DNA of 64,000 nucleotides from Centrapalus pauciflorus (taxonomy: Eukaryota; Streptophyta; Magnoliopsida; Asterales; Asteraceae). The stretch spans positions 966,001-1,030,000 of the forward strand of contig JAANYP010006658.1 of assembly GCA_020465985.1 (NCBI GenBank). The letters run 5' to 3'. The notes beneath the pieces were generated by a model. The model saw only the letters and a program-made list of their open reading frames with translations. It was not told the origin of the DNA and ran no database searches. Position 1 is the stretch's first letter. Each line of letters opens with the position of its first letter. Shown in pieces: positions 48,901 through 63,962 of the stretch. Made by a program: the position numbers and the translations under genes.

Positions 48901-51900
48901 TCCCTTGGATTTTTGAGATCTGAACATCTAAATTATGAAATTTCATCTCCGAATCCAAAAATTCGGATATCGAATTTTTCTGATAATTTTGGATGGGATG
49001 TTCGGATTCAAGTACTTTTAAATTCCCATGTGGAGGATTACAAATGTTCAATAAAAAATATATCTGTATAGAATTTTAAATATTTGCTATACTCATATTT
49101 GGTTATGCATTTACCTGAAAATGTTGTTATAAATTGAATTAGAACCGAAACTTTATCGTGCAAGGTTGTGGTTATTTGACGTTCATCCAGATGCAACCCT
49201 TATGGTGGTCAACTGGTCATTTCTTTAAAAATAATTTAGGGGTATTATGGTCTTTTCCTCCAAAAGTGACCAAAATGGAACACATTCTGTTAGTTTAGTG
49301 AATGGTTTCTATCACAAATTTTCATTGACCTTGGTGGAACATTAAGTAAGTTGCCATCGAATGACCTTAACCTTGTAATCATGTTTCTACATTTCTTACA
49401 TGCAGCATGGTAATGAGAGCCTTCTGAGCCTGGCATTTGCTACAGAAATGGAAAAGCTACCAAATGTCAGGTGATATATTATTAGTGTTTTAAAATTTAT
49501 AGTATTATTTTTACTGTTTTGACCCTTCTATTCATCTCCGTAAGGATATAAATGGGCAACAAACTTAATAAATCTTTTCACACTCACATACTGGGAACTG
49601 ACACAATGTAGATTTTTGCCACTCATTGTTTGTCTATATGTAAATGATGTGAATGCAATCCATACATTATAGATAATTTACCATAAACAAAATTTGTTGT
49701 TCCGTTATTCACTGTGGTAATGTCTCCAGTCTAGAGGTGGCAAATGGGCAGGTTGGGTAATGTGTTGAGGTCAAAACCGGTAATTGGGTTGACGTCAAAC
49801 CATTTTCGTTCAATTTTCTTTTGCTTTTTTCCTTATTAAAAATAGAAGTGTGTGAAATACGATAACAAAACTATACTATTACAAATTACAATGATAAACT
49901 ACCTTTTTTATCAAGTAATTTAGGAGGTTTATCATGTATGCATAAAAACAATATTGGCTGCTTTCAACCCGTTCGACCGTATCCTTTTTACCCAACTTTT
50001 GTGATTTACCATTCGATCTGATAGAGACAAAACAAAGACCAAATCGATCTATTCATAAGTAAATGGGTAGATTGCCACCTCTTGGGATGACATCATATAA
50101 CATCCAGGTCTTAATTAAGATTTACTAAGTAATATCTGTTTTAATTTGTAGACTACACGTGTAAGCAGAATAGCAGATTGCAGTTTTAATTATAATTTCT
50201 TATGGTTCAGATACGTATCATTTGACTTCCATCAACGCTGTGGAAACTCAAAATTTGATGGCTTGAAACTGCTCTACGATGAAATTGCCGATGAGTTTAA
50301 AAGACACGGGTATTAGCATAACTTAACTATCATGTTTTATAACTTACCCTGAAATAGTTTCCATAAATGGAACTATGATGGTTTTCCGTAATACAGTTTA
50401 TAATATTCACTGTTCCAGCTGAGCAGATACTTCCTCCATACCACAGAAGGAGAGCTGATAGCAGAGCAGAAAGGAATTATTCGATCCAATTGCATTGATT
50501 GCCTTGATCGAACAAATGTTACCCAGGTTCAAACAAATTAGTGACCTATTTGTCCAAGGATAGAGGTGGCAAGTTCAACCCATTTGTATGAAAACTCATA
50601 AATCCGGTTTCCCGTTATTGGTAATGGGTCAAAAAAGTAAAATAAAAAAAGTAGCTAAAAGGAAAATGGATTGAGCATTAGTTGGAAACTTGGAATGTTG
50701 CCCATAGGGTATTCAGATGTTTGCAAACCCCTTTAAATTGTTTTGTTGCAAAATATTAGATCAAGTCAAAATAGCAATGTATTTTTTCCAATTTTCTTTC
50801 TTATGTCACTGTGCTTTTCTTTGCACATCTTAAACCTTGTACTTTTAAAATGTCCCATCTAAGTCATTGAACTTTAAAATTTTGTTACACCAGATAATTT
50901 ATGGTAAAGTGTCGCTAAAGATATCAATTAAGTGCCAATGATGAGTTGATGACGAAAAATGACCTGTATGGGATGATTTTGGAAGTATAAAAAAATTTGG
51001 TGATTAAATGAAGAAGCATGTTGCTATTTTATGATATAAACACTTATTTTAAAGTATACTTAATACTTCCATAATTGGTAAAAAGAAAAGAGAAAGATTT
51101 TTCATCCCAATCCATCTCTTCCTTATACCCGATTCCATTTTGACCCATTATCAAACCTGCCCATTTTGTCCCCTCTATTTAAGGCTACGAAGTAGACATG
51201 CGAAGTCTGAAATAGTTGCGTTATTTGCTTATGATTGAGACTCATGTCGTAGAAGATAACTTTTACGTTTTAACATCACAGAGCTATCTTGCACGGATGT
51301 CTTTGGATCAACAACTAGAACGGATTTGTGCACTAACAGGATCGGAGTACATTCGTACTTTTACAGAGGATGAAGATCTTGAAATTTTCAAGAATTGTAT
51401 GGACTAAGATGTATTATCATGTGGGGTTAATTGCACCAAAATGTAATGCACTTATTGTCAATTTTTATTTGAGGCCCGCACTTCCAAACTTTATGTTTAA
51501 GAGCGCATGCTACAAGTTTATACCCAAATAAGAGACCGGTCACCTTTGATGCAATTAACCCTTATCATGGAAGTCATTTCTGGAGTAAAAAATTCGTTCA
51601 TTATTTTAATTATGTTTTGCAATTTTTTTTGATAGTGTGGGTAAATCAGGGTGACGAAATTAGCCTTGAGTATTCTGGAACCAATGCTCTAAAAGGAGAC
51701 ATCGTCAGGTAATATCTAAAGAAAGATCCAAAGTCATGAATTCTCATGTTTCATTCCTGGTGAAGCTTCTCTACAACTAAAAATTATTTTCTCAGATATG
51801 GAAAACAAACTATTTCTGGATTAATCAAAGACGGGATCAGTGCCCTTTCGAGATATTATTTAAATAATTTTCAAGATGGAGTTCGACAGGCAAGCTTCTC

Positions 51901-54900
51901 TATTGTACATTTGGCCTTCACTTGGTATAGAATTGTGTAATAGAATTTTGTGTTTTCAGGATGCAATAGACCTCATTAGCGGCAACTATACCGTCAATGG
52001 AAACAGTCCTTCCCCATTCCAGCTAAACAAATTTGAATCACGCACTGTAAGTGATCATAGTTATTTCCCATTTTATTTCAGTGATGTGTTGTCTTCAGTT
52101 ACCAGGTACATTCCTCATTAGGGTTTGCCATATATACTTTTCCATGTGTCCCATTGAAGTCACTATTTTTTTTATGTAAGTTCTAAATTCCAAAAGTTGT
52201 CCCATTTAGGTGATATTTGGTCATTGTGACAGTTACAGACTTTTTTGTGACATTTATACATCCAAAACTGACCATAGGTAACCTAAAGGGGACGATTGGA
52301 AAAACGCTTCGTGAACTAAGTGGGACATAGGGGTGTTCAAAAAATCCAAAAACCAAAAGCCAAATCGAAAACTGGAAAAAATCAAAAAGCTTGAAACTGA
52401 AAAACCAAACCGTTTAGTTTGGACTTTGGATTTAACAAACAGAAACTTTTGGTTCGGTTTGGGTTTGGTCATATAAAAAACCAAACTGAACTGAAAATTA
52501 TAAAAATATTTCAACTTCATTAATTTGAATAGTTGATTACTTTCATGAGGAAGTTATTTAATGCTTTATTCTGTATATTCTTAATTTTCATGTTGCTTTT
52601 CTCTTTTAACAATGATTTAAAATTGTTTTTAGTGTTGTTTTTGTTTTTTGGTAGCATCAATTTGGTTTTTGTTGGATTCGGCAATAATCAATTCTGATTT
52701 TGTTGAAAATGTTGATATATAATAGGTTTTATCGGAAAAAAGGAAAAAAAAATGAGAAAAATAGGAAAAAAACAACAAAACTAAATTCAAACTGAAAAAG
52801 AACAAACCAAAACCCAAAAAACACAGACCGGTTTAATTTCTAAAATCAAAAAGCAAAAATTTCGGTTTTAGACTTTGTTTTATAAGGAAAACTGAACCGA
52901 ACCTCCATTAGCCGACTGGGACAAATGGAAAAGTACAATTTTATTTTATGACATAAACCTTTAAGCTTGTCAATAGTTATTTTTATTGATACGTAGCTTG
53001 TCATTTATGACTCACATTTGATGGTCCTCTTGTAAATTCAACATTTAACTGGACACAATTTGGATCATAATGCCTCATTAAGGGCAGACAGAGAAAACTT
53101 TTGGACAAGTGAATTAACTTGTGCTTTTAATTTCTTGAGAATTTATCAAGTGATGATTAGAGGTAGCAACATGGGTTGGTTGAAACACGTTCCACTCAAA
53201 AGAGTAAGTTTGGGTAGGTCAGCTGCAATGGGTCGGCTTGAAACACTTTTTTTCAATATATATTCTAAATTAGTGTTAAATAATTACCATGTTAAATATG
53301 ATTAGTAGAAAAATACTATTTCGGTTAACATTTTACAATCCTTCCAAATTGGATTTTCATAATCCTTCAACCGCCCCACCCTATGCGCGCGCACGCATTA
53401 CTTTATATCCTATGTTCTACATTTTCCAGAATCCAAACCAAAAGACAACTTTAACCACCCCATCTTGAGACTTGATCCAGGGGTGTTAATGGATCGTGAT
53501 CTGACCCACCCCACCACCCTACCGCATCCCCCCACTCTAACCTACCTATGCTAACCCACACCTACACCCACTAGCCCTGCTACCTTACCCCACCCCACCC
53601 CATCCTCACCTGCCCTACCCTACTTCATTCAATCCCCACCTACCTACACCTATTCCACATCTACCCCACCCAAACCTACCTACACCCACCACCCAACCAC
53701 CCATCCATCCACCCACCCCTACTTACCCTACCCTAACCCACCTCCACTTATTTGACCCTACCTTAACCTACCCTATTGTACCCCATCCCACCCTACCTAT
53801 GTAGACACGCCTGCCCTACCATATTTATAATATATTTGAAAATTTTATTTAGTAAAAATACACGTTGGACTCTATTCGACCCTTTTGGCACATTTCCTCT
53901 CAAGTTAAATTATCTGATTTTACCCACTTGACCAAAATTGACGCATTATTTAGTAATTGTGAAAATTGTGCATATTTCTAAAATTAAAAAAAAATTGACT
54001 ACCCGATGTTTACATTAAATGTTGTATTTACATGGAACAATAACTTCATCTAAATATTGAAAATTTTGGATTGTATGCAGTTATTTCCGGTGGCATCAGC
54101 TTTGTTGATAGGAGGGTTGACGGTCACATCCATCACTCTTAACCGAGGTATTATACAAACACACTTCACAAATTTTTTTAAGAGCATATCTTTTGGGCTT
54201 AGTTGACAATACAAATTGATATGCTACACATCACAATTTCATGAATTACCCATAACTTTCGTGCTTTGAGTATATCATACCTTATTGTCTTGTTATGGCA
54301 AAGTAAGAGCAGCTTACTTGATTTTCTAATATGGTTTTTTTTTTTTTTTTTTTTTTTTTGTATTGTGTGTGATAGAGGTCTTTTGCTTTTACTAAATTAT
54401 GCATGTTTTTTTGTGTAGAATTATTAGTGGACAGATTTAAACTATAAATTCCGAGGTAAATGTTGCTTAACCGTTTTGGCATCACACCTTTTGGCCGATC
54501 TGATTTGGTATCTATTTTAGTAATATGTTCTTCAGAACAATCAGTTTTGGTAATAAAAATTAAAAATATGTATTGCATTTCAAAACTAAATTAAAAGTTT
54601 TGAAACAACCTCTTTTAGTAATAGTATAAATGCATAATACTAATTTGGTAATTATTACAATATAGATCATTTTAAACAACAATTACCAATATAGGCCATC
54701 CTAAAAATTAAAGACCTAAATGGATCAGAGAAAAATATTAAAACATTGAAACAGACAAATGACAAAGTATATTTCTATTTAGTGTCTGGTTTAGTACTTG
54801 TTTTCCTGTTATTACCTTACAAATAAGTGGATGTTATTAACCTGAACCTTCAAGGCTCCATTTATTGTTGTTATTGAAGGGTATTTGAAATCTGACTAGC

Positions 54901-55650
54901 GTCAACAATAAATTACAAAAAATCTTAACGCTACTGTAGATGTTTATTGAATGATATAAACCCTTATTTTCCTGTTTTTCCTTGAAGGCTATTGTAGATG
55001 TCTGGGGCCTCTGGGCAATGAACAAGGATTTATATCACTCAATAGTAGCGTGCTTTTTCATTTGTCTTATATAGCGACGTTTTACTTATAATGATGACCA
55101 AATTGAAATGAGTTTAAAGTTATTGTACCCCTTTTAAAAATCCCCCCACCTAGACCTAGCTCATTTTTGGTGGTAAAGTGACAGTTAAAAAGTGTCACTG
55201 ATGTCCAAAATTTTTGTATGAGGTGTAATTTGAATTTTGAAAGTACAGTAACTTAGAACATCTGGAAAATAAGTAGTTAGTTAATGAGACAAGGGAAAAG
55301 TACATCACTGTTTTACGACAAACCGATGGTTAAATCATATGTAAAGTCAAACATCAGTTTTTTCATGAGATGAAGGGAGTACATTAGGGCTAGTCATCTT
55401 TGTATATAGCATTCACATGAAAATCTGTGTATGTAGTGACCGTTCTGGTTTTTCAAAGTTAGTTGTATTCAAATTTCAACTAAATATCTTTATTTTCTTC
55501 TGTCGATTGATCGAAACTACAGCAGGACAAAACACGCAGAGCATGATATCATCTGTAATTTGTGCCAGTGCAACTGCTGGCATGGTGGCTCTGGTGAAAG
55601 CCAACGGAAGACAAATCTGTTCAAGACCTCGCTTGTGTGGACTTTTATGA
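39959..55650 (+). CDS. SAC6/SAC8-like: SAC-domain phosphoinositide phosphatase (plant SAC6/7/8 clade), 20 exons, 596 aa
   Basis: Exons: 39959-40124, 40569-40643, 43481-43608, 43708-43799, 43922-43979, 45467-45523, 45685-45718, 46379-46459, 46547-46653, 47739-47825, 47962-48039, 49406-49470, 50211-50309, 50427-50526, 51282-51396, 51636-51708, 51796-51889, 51960-52046, 54081-54147, 55523-55650. They join in frame to 1,791 nt. The family removes phosphates from phosphoinositides (PI4P for SAC1-like enzymes), and plant SAC6-8 act on ER/secretory membranes. Seen here: an N-terminal SAC fold start (FPDQFVIKS, FGVAGTIRLLAGTYVLV), CTRRLGTRMWRRGANLEGD, and the catalytic CX5R(T) motif RSNCIDCLDRTNVTQ with Cys398 and Arg404. 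At the C-terminus are two hydrophobic segments (about 533-551 and 562-578), then ANGR and RPRLCGLL, as in SAC1-like membrane anchors. The length equals the usual about 590-600 aa. The wording is closer to SAC6/SAC8 than SAC7/RHD4, from memory. Introns 7 and 17 are non-GT-AG. Confidence 0.93.
42003..42312. mobile_element. Tourist-like (PIF/Harbinger) MITE in SAC intron 2
   Basis: 310 bp with imperfect TIRs (left GGCCGCATTTGGTAAGG; the right end reads GGGAGTGTTTGTTAGGG on the minus strand) and the 3-bp duplication TTA on both sides (42000-42002, 42313-42315), the hallmark of PIF/Harbinger MITEs. Confidence 0.72.
42567..43191. mobile_element. MULE-type MITE with 9-bp TSD in SAC intron 2
   Basis: TIRs of about 47 bp: left GGGAAAATTGCTAAGAAATG, right GGGCAAATTACCAAGAAAGG (minus strand), both continuing with GTAACATAAAATACAAAATT. 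TSD TTCTTATTA at 42558-42566 and 43192-43200. The interior repeats GAAAAAGGAC-type words. A smaller element sits in its right arm (42849-43143). Confidence 0.85.
42849..43143. mobile_element. Second MITE nested in the MULE-type MITE
   Basis: Left end GGTGTGTTTGGTTTGAAG and right end (minus strand) GGTGCCGTTTGGATTGAAGG are inverted repeats. It interrupts the right arm of the surrounding element compared with its left arm. The TSD is not clear, so the superfamily is unresolved. Confidence 0.65.
44366..44735. repeat. Degenerate GGTGGCAA-type repeat in SAC intron 5
   Basis: Contains GAATGGGCAGATCGG at the left and AATGGGTCAAATCCCCCCCTCTAG at the right, the decayed form of the TAGAGGTGGCAA elements found in later introns. 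Boundaries are approximate. Confidence 0.4.
45719..46378 (+). other. U12-type AT-AC intron (SAC intron 7)
   Basis: The 660-nt intron starts ATATCCTC (U12 consensus ATATCCTT) and ends TATTTAC. A near-perfect U12 branch site TCCCTTAAC (consensus TTCCTTAAC) lies at 46359-46367, 11-12 nt before the 3' splice site. Joining 45718 to 46379 gives LLQG-S-FQTGQL in frame, as expected for the family; no GT-AG alternative keeps the frame. The intron would be removed by the minor spliceosome. Confidence 0.88.
46785..47288. mobile_element. hAT-like MITE (TAGAGGTGGCAA type) in SAC intron 9
   Basis: TIRs TAGAGGTTGCATTTCGACCC and, on the other strand, TAGAGGTGGCAAAACAGACG. 8-bp flanks TTCTGAAC (46777-46784) and TTCTAAAC (47289-47296), 7 of 8 identical. 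The interior words GGGTTGCA / GGGTCAACCCAACC are typical. A SINE is nested inside. Confidence 0.65.
46917..47021 (+). mobile_element. tRNA-derived SINE in SAC intron 9
   Basis: An A box-like TGGCTTAGTGGTTGAG (46925-46940) and a B box-like GTTCTGAGTTTGATTACC (46962-46979) are followed by CTTGGGGTTACTTGCCTTT and an A tail (about 47013-47021). Length and boxes fit plant tRNA-derived SINEs. The TSD was not identified. Confidence 0.65.
49732..50082. mobile_element. TAGAGGTGGCAA-type MITE in SAC intron 12
   Basis: Left TAGAGGTGGCAAATGGGC, right (minus strand) AGAGGTGGCAATCTACCC; about 350 bp. TSD not clear. Confidence 0.6.
50561..51177. mobile_element. TAGAGGTGGCAA-type MITE in SAC intron 14
   Basis: Left TAGAGGTGGCAAGTTCAACC, right (minus strand) TAGAGGGGACAAAATGGGC; about 617 bp with further repeats inside. 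Confidence 0.58.
51890..51959 (+). other. GC-AG intron (SAC intron 17)
   Basis: A 70-nt intron with donor CAG|GCAAGC and acceptor TTTTCAG. The GC donor otherwise matches the strong GC-AG consensus, and joining 51889 to 51960 keeps the frame (GVRQ-DAIDLISG). Confidence 0.88.
52135..52935. repeat. TIR repeat in SAC intron 18 holding a TAGGGGTG-type element
   Basis: Outer inverted repeats TACTTTTCCATGTGTCCCA and TGGGACAAATGGAAAAGTA. Inside, 52328-52914 starts TAGGGGTGTTC, is rich in AAACCAAA/TTTGGTTT, and is flanked by AGTGGGACA / ACTGGGACA (52319-52327, 52915-52923; one mismatch in 9). It is therefore a nested pair. Confidence 0.6.
53490..53825. repeat. C-rich CCYACCC-type low-complexity tract in SAC intron 18
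   Basis: More than 300 bp made of CCCACC, CCTACC and CCCATCC words with very few G on the plus strand. It is not a telomere repeat. The minus strand would be G-rich with many GGG runs. Confidence 0.9.
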
Positions 55651-55774
55651 TCGGGTAATCCAGTTACCATGTATTATATATTCTGTTTCACATCACTAGT
55701 CTCTTGTATCAAAAATATCATAGTTTTGATAAAATCTTGCCTGCCCCAAGGTTCCATCTAGGTGTCATTGTGTC

Positions 55775-55780
55775 AATAAA
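55775..55780 (+). terminator. Poly(A) signal of the SAC gene
   Basis: AATAAA 125 bp after the stop codon, in an AT/T-rich 3' UTR, the best candidate near-upstream element. Confidence 0.6.
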
Positions 55781-55980
55781 GTCGTAGCTTTAAACCATTT
55801 CTTATTTTCATCAATTCAAAGAATAAGTTGTAAACATTTATCCGTAAAGTTGACGAAGTTTCGGAAGTATAAAACTTGTTTCAGTTTGTCGTAAAATAGC
55901 GTTGAAGTTGACGGATTTACTAGTCTGGTTTGTGGTTGGTGTTGAGTTATGCAATAAAGTAGTTTTTGATGGTTAATTTT

Positions 55981-56137
55981 CTTTTTTTGAACGGCAAACT
56001 ATCCTACGCCTACTCCTAAACTACTCCATTACCACCAGACTTACTTACTCCACCTAAATTTTAACTTACCTCTGACGGGAATCGAACCCGTGACCTTACT
56101 CTTATAACTCCTCCCTCTTACCGCCAGGCCAATTTGT
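55981..56137 (-). mobile_element. tRNA-derived SINE
   Basis: On the minus strand: A box TGGCCTGGCGGTAAGAG (about 56116-56132), perfect B box GGTTCGATTCC (56078-56088), and a 3' end TTTGCCGTTCAAAAAAAG at 55981-55998. Resembles plant Au-type SINEs (inference). About 157 bp. It has no full cloverleaf, so it is not a tRNA gene. Confidence 0.75.
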
Positions 56138-56149
56138 TATGAAAATTAG

Positions 56150-57120
56150 GAATGTGTAACCCGCGCGTTGCAGCAGGATCATAAATTGTATTTTTTATAA
56201 ATATATTACTTTAAAATAATAAAATAACATTAGCTATCGATCGTGAATCTCAATTGAGGATCGTTTTATGCTTTCAATCTAAATTTATAAATGGAAAAAA
56301 TGTGATTGATCAACCAACTAAATAATAATAAGTTTGTCATTCTAAAAGTAGTTGAGACGGAAAACAATTTTATGTTGCAATGTTAAAAAGAAGAAGGCGA
56401 TCATAATGATATATTCATCATTTCGTATAATATAATATATCAAACCTTATAACACTGAAATAAAATAATTATATGTTATGTACAAAATAAAATAATTAGT
56501 TAGTTGTATAACTATCTGCTTAATAAAAATAGTTCTGACGATGAAAAAATTTTATATCAGAATGTAGATTAAAATAATGTGATTATAATAATATATTTAA
56601 ATTTTAATAAAATATAATATATCAAAGGTTATCACAGGAAAACAAAAATGTTATATATCATATATAAAGTAATAAAAAAATTAGTCGTGTACCTGCCAGC
56701 CAGCTAGCTTTACCATTCGGTGAACGAAAAAGTGCGATCGATTAATCAACTAAATAATAAAAAAAATTTCATTTTAAAATAACTTGAGATGAAATACAAT
56801 TTTATGTTAAAATGTAGTTAAAGAAAAGTGATCATAACGATATATTTGAATTTTCATAAAATATAACAAACATTAAACAATTATATATTATATATAAAAT
56901 CATATATTTAGGCAGCCTGCATGCTTGCTTAACGAAAATAGTTTCGATGATGATAAATTTTATATCAAAATGTAGAAAAAAATAATGCGATCGTAATAAT
57001 ATATTCAAATTTTAATAAAATACAAAATATAAAAAGTTATCACAAAACAAAAATAAAATATAATATATATAAAATAAGTATGCTTGAGCTGCCTGGCAGC
57101 TTAAGTTAGCTAAAAACAAA
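56150..57120. repeat. Diverged AT-rich repeats, possible Helitron remnant
   Basis: The word block around AATTTTATAT/GTTGCAATGT...GATCATAATGATATATT recurs at about 56367, 56546, 56796 and 56963, i.e. a unit of about 420 bp duplicated, with two halves each. The left edge has AACCCGCGCGTTGCAGCAGG, a degenerate hairpin like those at Helitron 3' ends (minus orientation). No gene. Confidence 0.45.
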
Positions 57121-57267
57121 GCATGTTGTAAATTGTTATATGTATAATGTGTAAATTTGTTACCATTTAATGTAATGAAGTGGTTTATGAAACGTGATAA
57201 CGTATTTTATAATCGAGTAAAGGTAATACAATATTGTATCAGGTTTATATATATTGTACAACACTCT

Positions 57268-60799
<3,532 letters not shown>

Positions 60800-60800
<1 letters not shown>

Positions 60801-61160
60801 TTTTAGATTTTTTTTATTTAGTCATTAAACTATTTTTTGTCCCGATTTAGCTACTGGACTATATTTTGTGTATATATATTTAGCTACTAAACCTTCTTTT
60901 TACCGATTTAACCATTGAAAATTGTCTCGATTTAGCCACTTAACTATCATATTTTGTATCGGTTTAGCCATTAGTTTTATTCATGTTCCCCAAAATAGGA
61001 CAATAAACTAAAGTTTAGTGGTTAAATTAAGACAAAAAAATAGTTTAGTAGTTAAATGTGATAAATATAAAAGTTAAATTGTCAAAATGATACTTAACCC
61101 TAAAAAAACAAGGGTTGTGATAAGAGGATAAAAAATCAAGCGCCCCCCCTTTTTTTGAGC
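60800..61160. repeat. Short degenerate TTTAGCTACTAAAC repeats
   Basis: Repeats of GATTTAGCCACTTAACTAT-like words on the plus strand, then inverted forms (GTTTAGTGGTTAAAT) near 61015-61060: a weak foldback. No gene. Confidence 0.6.
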
Positions 61161-62575
61161 TGCAAATGTATTTTCGTAATAACAACGATCATTCACAACA
61201 CTATAAAATGATCATTCCCAAGACTTATAAAAATGTTCATTAATTCGCAACACTTATAAAATGATCATTCACAACACTTAATCGACCATTCACAACACTT
61301 AATTGATCATTTACAACACTTATTTGATCATTCATAATACTTATTTGATCATTCACAACACCTATTTGACCATTCACATTATTTATTTGATCATTCACAA
61401 ACAATTATTTGATCATTCACAATAATTATTTAACCATTCACAATTCTTCAAGACTTATTTGATCATTCACAACACTTATTTGACATTCACAACAATTATT
61501 TGATCATTCACAAGAGTTATTTGACTATTTATAATTTTTCTACACTTAATTGATCATTGACAACACGTATTTGATCATTCACAAAAATTATTTGACCATT
61601 CACATTACTTATTTGACCATTCACAACACTTATTTGATGATTCACAACACTTACTTGATCATTCACAATAATTATTTGACCATTCACAATTCTTCAACAC
61701 TTATTTGATCATTCACAAGAGTTATTTGACTATTTATAATTCTTTTACACTTATTTGATCATTCACAACACGTATTTGATCATTCACAAGAATTATTTGA
61801 CCATTTATAATACTTATTTGATCATTCACAACACTTTTTTTGATCATTCATAACACTTAGTTTATCATTTACAATATTTATTTGATCATTCACAATACTT
61901 ATTTGATCATAAATAACACTTATAAAATGATCATTCACAACACTTAATTGATCATAGTATATTGATAATTTGACCATTCGTTCTGATGTCACAAGAATTA
62001 TAAAATGATCATTCACAATACTTATATAATGATCATTCACAACACTTAATTGATCAAATAAGTGTTGTGAATGGTCATTTTATAAGTGTTGTGAATGATC
62101 AAAAAAGTAGTATGAATGATCAAATAAATACTGTGAATGGTCAAATAATTCATGTGAATGATCAAATTAGTGTTGTGAATAATCAAATACATACAGTAAA
62201 TGGTCAAATAATTCTTGTGAATGATAAAATAAGTGTTGTGAATGATCAAATAAGTGTAGAAGAAGTGTAAATAGTCAAATAATTATTGTGAATGGTCAAA
62301 TAAGTGTTGTGAATGATCAAATAAGTGTATAAGAATTGTAAATAGTCAAATAATTCTTGTGGATGATCAAATAAGTGTTGTGAATGATCAACTAATTATT
62401 GTGAATGATCAAATAAGTGTAGAAGAATTGTAAATAGTCAAATAATTTTTGTGAATGATCAATTAAGTACAGCGAATGATCAATTATGTGTTGTGAATGA
62501 TTATTTTATAAGTATTGTGAATGATTATTTATAAGTGTTGTGAATGATGGTTGTTATTACGAAAATACTCTTGCA
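61161..62575. mobile_element. Foldback element made of a 21-bp TGATCATTCACAACACTTAT repeat
   Basis: Outer TIRs TGCAAATGTATTTTCGTAAT (left) and, on the minus strand, TGCAAGAGTATTTTCGTAAT (right), continuing AACAACGATCATTCACAACACT / AACAACCATC... The left arm (61190-62047) is a tandem array of a 21-bp unit TTGATCATTCACAACACTTAT with variants. The right arm (62058-62550) is the same array in inverse orientation, so the arms form a giant imperfect palindrome centred near 62052. No transposase. The TSD is not clear. Confidence 0.82.
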
Positions 62576-62624
62576 TATGAGGGGTACGTTGGATACGCGA
62601 GATTTTGTTTGGTACGCCAAGGAA

Positions 62625-62625
<1 letters not shown>

Positions 62626-62684
<59 letters not shown>
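62626..62684. repeat. (TA)n microsatellite, about 29 units
   Basis: TA tract between the foldback element's right flank and the next element. Confidence 0.98.
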
Positions 62685-63626
<942 letters not shown>

Positions 63627-63961
63627 GAATCAGGTTCATCAGCGTTCCTAAGATATTCCAGTGTACCTTAATGTGAATGACCATTCACGTATTTTTTTTG
63701 AATGGACAAGTTTAAGACACCATTATATTACTTTTTTTTTTCAAAAGGAGCAACATCATAAATCTTGTGAATGGTAAAAAAAGATGATGTGAATGGTGTA
63801 AATGATCATTCACATAAACATGCATTGAACATTCACATAATTTTTAAGGACTCGGAAAGTGTGAATGTATGTGAAATTCATATATCATGCGTATAACATT
63901 AATTTAAACATGGTTACGAGAAAAATTAAAAAAAAAAGTTTTTTGAGGTTGGTTACCTTAA

Positions 63962-63962
<1 letters not shown>
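63627..63962. mobile_element. (TA)n-flanked element with GTGAATGATCATTCAC palindrome
   Basis: Starts GAATCAGGTTCATCAG, similar to the element at 62685. Contains GTGAATG / CATTCAC words and the palindrome around AATGATCATTCAC (about 63800-63815), shared with the arms of the foldback element at 61161. A (TA)n tract follows to the window end. No gene. Confidence 0.5.

Noticed and set aside
48590..49020. Possible TIR element in SAC intron 11 with TTCGGAT/ATCCGAAT words
   Set aside because: Inverted words CCAAAGTTCGGATGCGAATA and TTCGGATATCGAATTT are present, but I could not find boundaries or a TSD.
51216..51407. Independent 63-codon gene
   Set aside because: It is SAC exon 15 (51282-51396) with intron sequence on both sides.
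53490..53825. Interstitial telomere repeat
   Set aside because: The words are CCCACC/CCTACC, not CCCTAAA, and there is no 7-bp period.
56060..56137. Possible tRNA gene on the minus strand
   Set aside because: A and B boxes are present but no cloverleaf or acceptor stem; the trailing body and A tail indicate a SINE.
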